50,389 nt of DNA. Origin: Synergistaceae bacterium (GTDB lineage Bacteria > Synergistota > Synergistia > Synergistales > Aminobacteriaceae). Under the pieces are notes generated by a model. It had not been told where the DNA came from. It was given only the letters and a program-made list of their open reading frames with translations, and ran no database searches. The DNA lies in the NCBI GenBank assembly GCA_017454625.1, contig JAFTCP010000093.1, positions 1-50,389 of the forward strand, read 5' to 3'. Both the position numbers and the translations under genes were made by a program. Shown one piece after another: positions 32,544 to 41,447 of the stretch (positions are counted from its first letter, which is position 1; each line of letters begins with the position of its first letter).

Positions 32544-33854
32544 ATGAAAAAGGAGTGTTCAAAAATTTCCAGATCTAATAATTTAACATGGGGCGGAGTT
32601 GACTGCCGAAAATTAGCCGAAGAGTTCGGAACTCCACTTTACGTTTACGACGCTGGAATAATCAAATCAAGATGTCGTGAACTTCGCGAGACGTTTTTAG
32701 AGCGCTGGCCGAACACGAGAATACGTTATGCGGGTAAAGCATTTTTGACGCGAGCGATTGCAAAATTGATTGAACGTGAGGGATTAGGGCTTGATGTCGT
32801 CTCAATGGGAGAGTTATACGCGGCTTTGAGTGTGAATTTTCCTGTTGAACGAATAGAGATGAACGGCAACGCAAAAAGTTATGAGGAGATTTCTTACGCC
32901 GTAAGCTCCAAAGTCGGCAGAATTATTGTTGACCATCCTGACGAGTTGAAAGTTATCGAGGAGTGCGCGAAAAAGTTCGGAGTTGTGCAGAAAATTATGA
33001 TTAGGGTAACGCCGGGCGTTGATGCTCACACTCACGCTTATATCTCTACAGGACACACGGATAGCAAGTTCGGACTTCCATTAGACGGGCCAATGCTGAC
33101 TGACGCGATTAATTACGCTATGAAGAGTGAATTTATTGACTTGAGGGGATTGCATTTTCACGTCGGCTCACAGTTATTCGACACTGACGATTATTTGAAG
33201 TCGCTCGCAAAAATTCTTGAACTCATGAAGAAGCTCAAAGATGAGATGAACTTCACGACGCATGAGCTTAATATCGGCGGAGGCTTCGGAGCTGTCATTA
33301 ATCCTTCAATTCCCGCAATGCGTGCTGAGTTCTACACCGACAAAATCATGAACGCTTTAATCAATGGCTGTCAAATTTACGGTCTTGAAGTTCCCTGCGC
33401 AATTTTTGAGCCGGGCCGCTGGGTAATCTCTGAAGCATGCTTAACTCTTTACCGCGTCGAGAATATTAAAGAGCTTCCGGGAATTACGTATATTGCCGTC
33501 AATGGAGGAATGGCCGATAATCCCCGCTTTGCATTATACAACGCCGAGTATGACGCTGTAGCAATCGCTAATCCTAAGGGGAAAATCTATAACCGTGAGG
33601 GAAATACGAAAGTCTCAGTTGTCGGCAAATGCTGTGAGAGTGGAGATATTTTGATTGACAACGCCAAACTCCCATTATTGAAAGCCGGAGACATCATCGG
33701 ACTTTACAACTCAGGAGCTTACACCTTCAGCATGTCCAGCAATTACAACTATCTTCAGAGGCCCGCAGTCGTTTTCGTCGAGAACGGAGAAGCTAAACTT
33801 GTTGTTGAACGTCAAAGTTTGGAGGACTTAATCAGAGGACAATATGATTATTAG
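32544..33854 (+). CDS. lysA: Diaminopimelate decarboxylase
   Basis: It decarboxylates meso-diaminopimelate to lysine using PLP. The PLP-Lys segment YAGKAFLTRAI, the HFHVGSQ motif, GGGFG, EPGRW and the C-terminal CCESGDIL are present. The frame is open from 32367, but homology begins near TWGGVDCRKLAEEFGTPLYVYD. ATG 32544 gives 436 aa but has no ribosome site before it. An AAGGAG lies just after it, 9 nt before an in-frame ATT (32565), so an ATT start is possible. The 3' coding end is repeated directly after the stop codon. Confidence 0.93.
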   Translation: MKKECSKISRSNNLTWGGVDCRKLAEEFGTPLYVYDAGIIKSRCRELRETFLERWPNTRIRYAGKAFLTRAIAKLIEREGLGLDVVSMGELYAALSVNFPVERIEMNGNAKSYEEISYAVSSKVGRIIVDHPDELKVIEECAKKFGVVQKIMIRVTPGVDAHTHAYISTGHTDSKFGLPLDGPMLTDAINYAMKSEFIDLRGLHFHVGSQLFDTDDYLKSLAKILELMKKLKDEMNFTTHELNIGGGFGAVINPSIPAMRAEFYTDKIMNALINGCQIYGLEVPCAIFEPGRWVISEACLTLYRVENIKELPGITYIAVNGGMADNPRFALYNAEYDAVAIANPKGKIYNREGNTKVSVVGKCCESGDILIDNAKLPLLKAGDIIGLYNSGAYTFSMSSNYNYLQRPAVVFVENGEAKLVVERQSLEDLIRGQYDY

Positions 33855-33938
33855 GCTCGTAATCGTCTTCGTCGAAAATGGAGAAGCCGCGAAGATAAAA
33901 TCAGCATAAAAATAGAACGTGTTATATTTTGGAGGCTG
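33853..33938 (+). repeat. Diverged copy of the lysA 3' coding end
   Basis: The segment aligns to lysA 33759-33830 and begins inside the lysA stop codon. It would encode RLVIVFVENGEA; the matching stretch of lysA is RPAVVFVENGEA, with synonymous changes at GTC/GTT, GAA/GAG, AAT/AAC and GCC/GCT. GAACGT and TTTGGAGG also recur downstream in the right order. Confidence 0.85.
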
Positions 33939-33968
33939 GGAAAAAATTTTCATGTTTAATCCAGTCTC

Positions 33969-33996
33969 TAATATTATTCCCTGAATTCGCCGATAT
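33969..33996 (+). promoter_or_regulatory. Sigma-28 (FliA/SigD)-type promoter of fliD
   Basis: GCCGATAT (33989-33996) matches the full sigma-D -10 consensus. TAAT (33969-33972) lies 16 bp upstream, close to the TAAA -35. It is 42 bp before the fliD start and fits late flagellar gene control. Confidence 0.65.
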
Positions 33997-34038
33997 TTTC
34001 ATCAGGATAGTATTACGAAACAGGAGGTTTAATACATC

Positions 34039-37000
34039 ATGGCATCAATGAGTATCAACGGTGTAGTTTCCGGCATGGACTGGGAAAGCATGATTGATGA
34101 GATCATTACTGCCGCCGCAAAACCCGCACAAGTCCAAGTCAACAAGAAGACGAATTTGCAGAACAAAAAGAGCCTCTTTGAAGAAATGAAGGTTATGATG
34201 AACAGTCTGCAATCTTCATTGACGACACTCAAACTCCCGTCAACTTACACGGCAAAAGAGATTGAGATTGAGAATTTAGACGGAGGCTCGTACAAGAAAA
34301 TTCTGACGGCTACGGTTAATGCTGATGCTGAAGTCAGCGTTCATGATATTAATGTCAAGCAGATTGCTACGGCTCAAACTGTACGCTCTCGGCAGATGAC
34401 GGGTTCGACAATTTCAAGCTATGTCGGCGGAAAAGATAAAGTTATGACGATTACCGCAGGAGGCCAGACTATTGACGTTGACGTGAAAGCCTCAGACAGT
34501 CTGCAATCCCTGAAGTCCAGAATTAACAACGTCATAAAATCCCTCGATAATCCCATGAATTTAACGGCTTCGGTCGTCGATAACAAACTCGTGCTTAAAA
34601 GCGACAGCACAGGATTAGGCCAGACGAAAATTGAAGGGACTGTTAGGGGCGGTTACAGTTCAAGCGGAGTTACCAGCTTAAAGGGATTAATCACGAATGC
34701 GGACTCCGGCGCAACGGCGGATATTTCCGTAACGAAAGATAATTACGACAATCTCAAGATTTCAAGCGGAAGCACGACTTATACACGCGGAACTGATTAC
34801 GTTATCGTGAATAACAATGAAATTCGCTGGAAACAGTACGAGGACACCGACAACGAAATAAAACTCGGCAAAAGCATCAACAGCATGAAATACACGATGA
34901 ACTCAAATGATGTCTACACTGTTACAGGAACTCAGGGGACAAGTGAAGCTGACCTCTCAGCATTAAATATAATTGACAACGGAACTTTGAGCTCACGAGT
35001 GAAGATTAAGGACGATAACGGAGTTGAATATACATACGGCCAGGACTTTACGATTGAGGACGGAAAAGTTGTATGGCTTGATGCTCCTGCTGAGACGAAA
35101 GAACCTGACACTTACACGGTGAATTACAGCAAGACTGAAGCGTTGACATCAACAATCAGCGGCACAAAAGCTAGTTCAACCGGAGGCCCGGCTTCTTTCA
35201 CTGTGAATTACACAAAGACGATTGCAAACGAAAATTTCACGGACACCCTGAACTACAATAATGCCACGACAATACCAGGATTAGGCATGTCCACGTTTGA
35301 AGGCTATGACGGCGTAGAAATTGTTACGTCAAATGCAAGCGGCCGTGATGTAAGATACGTAAAATTCGATGACCCCAGCGAAGTATCATTAACTTTCACA
35401 CCTTCGGACGGCGGTGATGCAACAAGCTACACTTACGGGCCTCAAGTTGTTTTGCGTGAAAGCGGCTCAGCAACTTCGGAAACGGCTTATCTTGTATGGT
35501 CCCGCGACAGCGTTTACACTAACATTCAGGGCGGAAGCGTAACCAGTACAGCGATGCCGACAGCAGGAAGCAATCAATCTTCAGCAGGAACTTACACGTT
35601 CACTTACAAACATAAATACACGTCTCAAAACGGAGTTTCTCAAGAAGTCCTTAATGCGGCAGGTTCTGACCTCACGAATATAAGTATCACTGACGCGAGC
35701 GGAAAAACTTATACGAACGGAACGGATTTCACAATTTCATCTGACGGAACAATCAACTGGGCAACAAGCGCACCTTCAGCAGATGATGAGATAAGTGATA
35801 CTAAATTTGATGACTTTGCGGCGAATTACAGGGAATATTACAGCCTTGATGATGACGCTGACCTCCCGACAATAACGCTGACTGACGGCGAAGGAGTTAT
35901 GAGAACGTATATTGACCCTGCCGATACTTCGCTGTTCACGATGACGAACACGACAACCGGCGAAACTTACGAATACGGGAAAGATTACGTTATTCGCGTC
36001 AATGACAATGGCGATGGTTATGTTTTCTCGTGGGCAATCTCGTCTGATAAGAACGGCGACGGTTATAGAAATATTCTTGATGCTAATGCTTCTGTGATTG
36101 CTTATGCCAGAGAAAAAGGCTTCACAACTTACGGAATGAAGGCATCTCCCACTTCTGCTGAGGAATATAATTTTACGTTCAGCGGTGAAGTTACGAAGAC
36201 TGACTCCGGAACCGTAAACAAAACCGACGCTGACGACGATAAAACGCTCGCTAATGTCCTGAAAAACGTAACGGTTGATAGTGAGGATTACGACGATGAT
36301 ACTATACTCAGCATCACCGACGGAACTACGACTTACGTAATGGGAACTGATTACAAGATTGACAGTTCGGGAAAAATTGTTTGGCTCAATCAGAGTGATG
36401 AAGCCCCGACATCATACACAGCAACATATTCTAATCCATCAATCACTGTTACAGGCTCAAACGCAAACGCAAGATCTTATAACCTTACAACAGCCCAGAA
36501 CGGTTTCCCGAAATATACGGACTTTCAGGCGTTGTATAAAGCAACAAAGGGTACTGATGTTCCAACAGTAACAGCCTCAGGATTAGTATATATAGCTGAT
36601 GAGGATTTCTTTTCTGTCGAGGGTTACGAATACGGCAAAGATTTTGTTGTTATCAGAGGCGGCGGCGGACTAGTTTCAACTATAGGGGATTACAGCCTCG
36701 TTATTGCTTGGGCACCTGACGGAATAGTGAGGAATTATCCCAATCAAACGATGTCTGATATTACATCACATTCAAATCCCTATACCGTTTCGATGCAGTC
36801 AATAATTTCCGACGAAATCAGCACGGACAGCACAGAAAAGCTCACGGATATTCTTGGTCTGACGAGTTTATCCGACATGTCAAAAGTTGTTATCACAGCC
36901 GGAGGAAATATATATCAATATAATTCTACAGCAACTACGGTTAATGACTTGGCCGAAGATGAATATTTTCTTGATGACGGCGTTGTGAAATTGGGAGTTC

Positions 37001-40000
37001 CTGACTACACAACCCCTAAACGTCCAACAGGAAGCTATACTCTGACTTATGAGGCTTTCGATGACCTCACAGCTTCAGATACTTATGCGGGAGCTTCTCA
37101 GCAGGATATTGCTATAACTGTCGATTCGGGTTACGGCGATATTGGAGGAAATCAATTAAGCTATGAGCAAATTTTAGAGAACACGGGATTATCAAGCTCA
37201 TCAAGCAATGCCAACTTCGCAAAATATTTCTCGCTCGTTGACGAGGACGGCAATACTTACACGTACGGGACTGATTACAAGATAATTCAGGGGTCAACGT
37301 ACGGAACAACAAGCAGTCATTACGCGGCTGTAAGCTGGCTTGACGACGGAACAACTCCAACGACCGGCAAGACTTTTACGCTAACTTACACCGGCAGTGA
37401 GACAATGGAACTCACCGATGCAATAACCCGTTCTGCTCAGGACACAATAACTTCAACGTCAACAGTCATGCCCACATACGGAACGTTTATCAGCGCCGAC
37501 GCAATCAGAATTACTGACGGCAAGAATAATTATTATCTGGGTCAGGACTTCACGATTGACATTGACGCTTACACATATAGAAACGGAAGCGTTGTTCTTG
37601 ACGAGAATAATAATTTCGTTGGCAATGCAGTAATCAAATGGAACACAGCAACCGTAGGCGAGCCGAATTTCCGGACAAGATTTGAAGACGCAAGCTCAGT
37701 GATAATTACGGCCTCCGACGGAACAACTTACTCTCTCGAAAACGAAGACTTTGACGTGTTCTCTTACGGCGACGGTTACGCGATAATTAACTGGGCCGAC
37801 GATGTTACTCCGGATAGTTCGCTGACTTACACGGTAACGGCTGTTAAAGACGGAATTACTAAGACTTACGACCTCAACAGCGATTTACAGAGAATGACCC
37901 AGAGAGCCGCATGGTTCGAAGATGAACATTCTGACAGCTACGATATTATCGTTACGACTAACGACAACACAAATATCACTTTCACGGGGAATTACAACAA
38001 TGATGAGCTTGAAATTCTGCCGACAGGTTTACCGGATATTTCGGACTTTGACGACGGAACAGTAACGATTACTCAGGGCACGAAAACTTTTTATGACGGC
38101 GTTGACTTCACAATCGAAGAGGACGACGACGGAAATGCTGTAGTTCAGTGGATTACGGACAGTGAAGGCGGCTACGAATGGTATTATCCGAACTCCGGCA
38201 TAAACTCAACTTACACGATTAATCTCACTAGTTCAGACGGAACAGTAAAAACTTACTTAGCCACTCGCAACTACAAAGAAACGCTTGACATGAGCGATTA
38301 CGGCTTCACGTCTTACAACGGGAATATCAGCGTGAAAACGACCGATGAAGACGGCAATGAAGTTTACGTTGATGCTTCGACTACGGAAGTTGCAAGGGAC
38401 GCGAGCGGAAACATAATTTATCAGCAGGAGAGAAAATCCCGGCAGGTTCCGGATTTGGACGAGGACGGAGATTATCAGTTTGACTTGAGCGGGAATATCC
38501 TTTACAAGACGGAATATTATTACGAGAATAAACTTGACGAAAACGGTAATCCCATTCCCGTAATGGTCTCGTCCGGAAATAATGCGCTCGCTGATGCCTA
38601 CTCCTTCAACGTTACAACAGGAAAAACCGGCGGCGAAAATACACTGTTCAACTTCAACTGGCTCACACCGTCAAGAACTTCAAGAACAGGACTTCCAGCA
38701 TACGGCGATGAACTCAATATTAATTATGAATACGACGCTAACACGTTCTCTTTGAGCGGCACGGATGACGTTCTTGATGATTTAGGCCTCGACGAGTCTT
38801 ACTGGTATAACTCGGACGGAACGGAGAACAACGCGTATTACACGGGAGCTCACAACGCGATATTTGACCTTGACGGAGCCGAAATTGAACGCGACACTAA
38901 CGACATCGGCGAAAGTTACGGCAATGAAGTTGCGAACTTGAAGGGAGTAACTCTTCACCTTAAAGGGCCCGGAAGCGTCTCACTTGATATTTTCCATGAT
39001 GCCGAGAAAGCCGTCGAATCAATCAACACTTTCAAGGACAATTACAATGACCTCATGAGCTGGATGAATACGCGAATGACTGAAAGCCAAGTTGACGAGG
39101 ACACAGCCGCAACGGTTGATAGCGACGATTTCAGAATGAGATGGGGACTTCTTCACGGCAATTCATTATTACGCAACACGAAAAGCCAGATGCGAAGTAT
39201 TACGTCTCAGAACTTCACTTTCTCGTTCAACGAGCGCAAAAGTTCGCAGGAAATTTACGGAACTATGGCCAATAACGGCTTGAGGTCCGACGCGACTTTG
39301 AGGCTCCGCATAGGGTCAACTTATTCTGACTTGACAATTTCGCCGTATTACACTCTTCAGCAGATTGTTGACATGATTAACGACAGCACTAATCCCGCAA
39401 TGAGAAATATGTATTACGACGAAGAAGGCAAACTCAGAGACCAGCCATTGCTTAAAGCCTCAATTGTTGATGACAAACTCGTGATTAACTCGACTTCCAA
39501 CGACACAATCACAGTCTCAGGTTCTGCCGCGTTGAATGCCCTCAAGATGAATTACACTTACAAGGGAGTTTATCAGCTCGGATTAGGCGTGAATGCTTCG
39601 GCTGAATTAGGCTCATCATCAACTGTTGACTTCACGAAGGTTGAGAGCGGGGAGCTTGAGTTTAACGAGAGTAAATTCATGGAGGCCCTTGAAGATAATC
39701 CCGACGAGGTTCAAGAGTTAATGAGGATGTTCGCCAACCAAATGGACAGCTGGTGTAAATCGATGCTCTCAAGCGCGACGGAGGGCAACGCAAAAGGAAC
39801 GTTAACCCGCCAGATTGATGATATTGACACGCAGATACAATCGATTGACGAGTATTTAGAGAAGTATCAAGACAGATTAGACCGTCAGGAAGAGAGTTTG
39901 CGTTCAAAATTCTCGGCGGCTGAAAGTCAGATTGCTAAACTCTCGCAGCAGGCCAATTCAATAGCTTCAATACTGAACATGTTAAACGGCAACAACTCCG

Positions 40001-40029
40001 GAAGCTCAAACTACACGGCTCAGACTTGA
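34039..40029 (+). CDS. fliD: Giant flagellar cap / hook-associated protein 2
   Basis: FliD caps the growing filament and guides flagellin folding. The N-terminal FliD_N domain (1-100; MASMSINGVVSGMDWESMID), a Flagellin_IN motif (about 135-195) and the C-terminal FliD_C region (about 1634-1996, ending in a coiled coil with SIASILNML) are standard. Between them lies an insert of about 1400 residues made of a dozen or so diverged beta-rich repeats of 70-110 aa. Each has the pattern Y-x2-G-x-D-[FY]-x-I...[IV]-x-W. Ordinary FliD has 450-700 residues; this one has 1996. The insert is the surface-exposed, variable part of the cap. AGGAGG lies 11 nt upstream. The 3' end overlaps the opposing glycosyltransferase by 10 bp. 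No other flagellar gene is present here. Confidence 0.9.
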   Translation: MASMSINGVVSGMDWESMIDEIITAAAKPAQVQVNKKTNLQNKKSLFEEMKVMMNSLQSSLTTLKLPSTYTAKEIEIENLDGGSYKKILTATVNADAEVSVHDINVKQIATAQTVRSRQMTGSTISSYVGGKDKVMTITAGGQTIDVDVKASDSLQSLKSRINNVIKSLDNPMNLTASVVDNKLVLKSDSTGLGQTKIEGTVRGGYSSSGVTSLKGLITNADSGATADISVTKDNYDNLKISSGSTTYTRGTDYVIVNNNEIRWKQYEDTDNEIKLGKSINSMKYTMNSNDVYTVTGTQGTSEADLSALNIIDNGTLSSRVKIKDDNGVEYTYGQDFTIEDGKVVWLDAPAETKEPDTYTVNYSKTEALTSTISGTKASSTGGPASFTVNYTKTIANENFTDTLNYNNATTIPGLGMSTFEGYDGVEIVTSNASGRDVRYVKFDDPSEVSLTFTPSDGGDATSYTYGPQVVLRESGSATSETAYLVWSRDSVYTNIQGGSVTSTAMPTAGSNQSSAGTYTFTYKHKYTSQNGVSQEVLNAAGSDLTNISITDASGKTYTNGTDFTISSDGTINWATSAPSADDEISDTKFDDFAANYREYYSLDDDADLPTITLTDGEGVMRTYIDPADTSLFTMTNTTTGETYEYGKDYVIRVNDNGDGYVFSWAISSDKNGDGYRNILDANASVIAYAREKGFTTYGMKASPTSAEEYNFTFSGEVTKTDSGTVNKTDADDDKTLANVLKNVTVDSEDYDDDTILSITDGTTTYVMGTDYKIDSSGKIVWLNQSDEAPTSYTATYSNPSITVTGSNANARSYNLTTAQNGFPKYTDFQALYKATKGTDVPTVTASGLVYIADEDFFSVEGYEYGKDFVVIRGGGGLVSTIGDYSLVIAWAPDGIVRNYPNQTMSDITSHSNPYTVSMQSIISDEISTDSTEKLTDILGLTSLSDMSKVVITAGGNIYQYNSTATTVNDLAEDEYFLDDGVVKLGVPDYTTPKRPTGSYTLTYEAFDDLTASDTYAGASQQDIAITVDSGYGDIGGNQLSYEQILENTGLSSSSSNANFAKYFSLVDEDGNTYTYGTDYKIIQGSTYGTTSSHYAAVSWLDDGTTPTTGKTFTLTYTGSETMELTDAITRSAQDTITSTSTVMPTYGTFISADAIRITDGKNNYYLGQDFTIDIDAYTYRNGSVVLDENNNFVGNAVIKWNTATVGEPNFRTRFEDASSVIITASDGTTYSLENEDFDVFSYGDGYAIINWADDVTPDSSLTYTVTAVKDGITKTYDLNSDLQRMTQRAAWFEDEHSDSYDIIVTTNDNTNITFTGNYNNDELEILPTGLPDISDFDDGTVTITQGTKTFYDGVDFTIEEDDDGNAVVQWITDSEGGYEWYYPNSGINSTYTINLTSSDGTVKTYLATRNYKETLDMSDYGFTSYNGNISVKTTDEDGNEVYVDASTTEVARDASGNIIYQQERKSRQVPDLDEDGDYQFDLSGNILYKTEYYYENKLDENGNPIPVMVSSGNNALADAYSFNVTTGKTGGENTLFNFNWLTPSRTSRTGLPAYGDELNINYEYDANTFSLSGTDDVLDDLGLDESYWYNSDGTENNAYYTGAHNAIFDLDGAEIERDTNDIGESYGNEVANLKGVTLHLKGPGSVSLDIFHDAEKAVESINTFKDNYNDLMSWMNTRMTESQVDEDTAATVDSDDFRMRWGLLHGNSLLRNTKSQMRSITSQNFTFSFNERKSSQEIYGTMANNGLRSDATLRLRIGSTYSDLTISPYYTLQQIVDMINDSTNPAMRNMYYDEEGKLRDQPLLKASIVDDKLVINSTSNDTITVSGSAALNALKMNYTYKGVYQLGLGVNASAELGSSSTVDFTKVESGELEFNESKFMEALEDNPDEVQELMRMFANQMDSWCKSMLSSATEGNAKGTLTRQIDDIDTQIQSIDEYLEKYQDRLDRQEESLRSKFSAAESQIAKLSQQANSIASILNMLNGNNSGSSNYTAQT

Positions 40030-41144
40030 TGCATGCCAGCGCTTGACGCGATAATAATCTTTCTTGCGCTGTCAATATCTCCGGTTTTAATCACGCGAGA
40101 ATTTACATCATGAAGCGTTTCGGGACTTCCGCCGGTGTCATAGCTGAGTACGGGAGTTCCGCACGCTTCGGCTTCGAGATTAACAGTCGGGTAATTGTCC
40201 TCGTAAGTCGGGTTAAAGAAAACGTCGGCGGCAGTGTAAATTTCAGCGAGTTCACGTTGATTGTTCGTTCGTGAGATTGCAAGTATATTCTTGGGAAGAG
40301 TTTTTATCTGCTCAGGTTTTAAGCCGACAAGGAAGATTGCGAATTTTTCGGGGTCAAGCATTTTTGAGAGCTTCACGAAGTCTTCAAGTCCCTTGCGTTT
40401 ATCCCAGACGCTGGCGACACCTAAGACTATAAATTTCCCTGTGAGATTATATTTTTCGCGGAAGTCCGACGGCGACGGCTTGAAAATGTTCGTGTCAATC
40501 TTATTATTCCTGACCTCAACGGGATATTCCTTCAGAAAACTTTGCTTGACGAGTTCAGCTAACCACTGGGACGGCGTAATTATCCTCATGTCATGAACTC
40601 CGGTAAAAATTCTGCGCTTAGCCTCGTAATTCTCATAGCTTCCATCGTGAAAACTCTTAGGGTAAGAATTTTTCTGCGGGCAATTCTCACAGTGAACACG
40701 CCACTTTTCGCATTTTGCCATTGTAAAGAACGCGCAGTGTCCGGTAAAACTCCAGCAGTCATGGAGTGTCCAGAAAACTTTTAGATTATCGCGGGACTTT
40801 ATCCAGTCGAATAATAACTCAATATTGATATAATATCCGTGAATGTTATGAAGCCATAAGAAACTGGGATTATAAGAATTGGCCCAGCGTAAGAATTTTC
40901 GGGTTGCATGTTTCGAGTAAAAGCCGTGCCTATCCGTTAAGCGCGTCAAGAGAGCATGAGCGTAAACATCGAACTTTGAGCCGATTTGAACCGCAAAGCG
41001 TCTATATTTCTCCGGGACAAATGAGCTTCGACCGTAAGCGATTTTAACCTCGTGGCCTTCGCGTTCGTAATCTTCGGCCAATTCACACGTAATTTTTCCG
41101 GTGCTTCCTGTTCCGCAGACTTCATTTATGAATAATACTCGCAT
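40020..41144 (-). CDS. Glycosyltransferase family 4 protein
   Basis: The 374-aa GT-B enzyme begins MRVLFINEVCGTGSTGKI. Its acceptor-domain Cys-rich stretch (CEKWRVHCENCPQ) and WTLHDCWSFTGHCAFF recall colanic-acid/capsule-type GT4 transferases. The donor domain has GVASVWDKRKG, and the E-x7-E-like box is PTVNLEAEACGTPVLSYDTGGSPE in form. The donor sugar cannot be read from the sequence. It lies next to fliD, and a role in flagellin or surface glycosylation is possible but unproven. AAAGGA is 9 nt before ATG. It ends 10 bp inside fliD on the other strand. Confidence 0.85.
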   Translation of the reverse strand: MRVLFINEVCGTGSTGKITCELAEDYEREGHEVKIAYGRSSFVPEKYRRFAVQIGSKFDVYAHALLTRLTDRHGFYSKHATRKFLRWANSYNPSFLWLHNIHGYYINIELLFDWIKSRDNLKVFWTLHDCWSFTGHCAFFTMAKCEKWRVHCENCPQKNSYPKSFHDGSYENYEAKRRIFTGVHDMRIITPSQWLAELVKQSFLKEYPVEVRNNKIDTNIFKPSPSDFREKYNLTGKFIVLGVASVWDKRKGLEDFVKLSKMLDPEKFAIFLVGLKPEQIKTLPKNILAISRTNNQRELAEIYTAADVFFNPTYEDNYPTVNLEAEACGTPVLSYDTGGSPETLHDVNSRVIKTGDIDSARKIIIASSAGMHQV

Positions 41145-41158
41145 GAAATTTCATCCTT

Positions 41159-41240
41159 TCTGCATTTCGACTTGAGCGGGTGGGGCAAGGACACCTAATG
41201 TGTCGTTGCGCGTAGCCGGAGGGTGGGAGCGAAAGCCGAA
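41159..41240. other. GC-rich intergenic block of unknown nature
   Basis: About 80 bp between the glycosyltransferase start and the 30-bp repeats is clearly richer in G+C than the surrounding gap. It contains a GACAC/GTGTC hairpin (41189-41203) and runs such as GGGTGGGGC and GGAGGGTGGGAGC. It could be a dispersed intergenic repeat or a structured RNA; I cannot identify it. Confidence 0.35.
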
Positions 41241-41242
41241 CT

Positions 41243-41332
41243 GCTACAATATAGTGTGTGTAATTTCTTATAGCTACAATATAGTATGCGTAATTTCTTG
41301 TAGTTGCAATAGAGTACATGAGCTTTCTCTAT
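41243..41332. repeat. Tandem 30-bp repeat x 3
   Basis: The units begin at 41243, 41273 and 41303. The first two share GCTACAATATAGT and GTAATTTCTT and differ at three bases; the third is more diverged. No spacers exist, so this is not CRISPR. It lies between the divergent glycosyltransferase and nhaC. Confidence 0.85.
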
Positions 41333-41372
41333 ATATGTATGTAAACAATTTCATAAGAATACTTTACAAGTT

Positions 41373-41400
41373 TTGAAAAATTATAGCTTACGTGTAAAAT
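41373..41400 (+). promoter_or_regulatory. Promoter of nhaC-like gene
   Basis: TTGAAA (41373-41378) and TAAAAT (41395-41400) are 16 bp apart, about 50 bp before the gene. The stretch 41376-41410 is closely similar to 24069-24105 upstream of mnmG. Confidence 0.5.
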
Positions 41401-41447
41401 AAATCATTCAGAAAACTTTTACTATTTCAGGAGTGATAGTTAAGATT

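Noticed and set aside
41243-41332. CRISPR array
   Set aside because: The 30-bp units are directly adjacent with no spacers and no cas genes; it is a plain tandem repeat. The same holds for 3-106.
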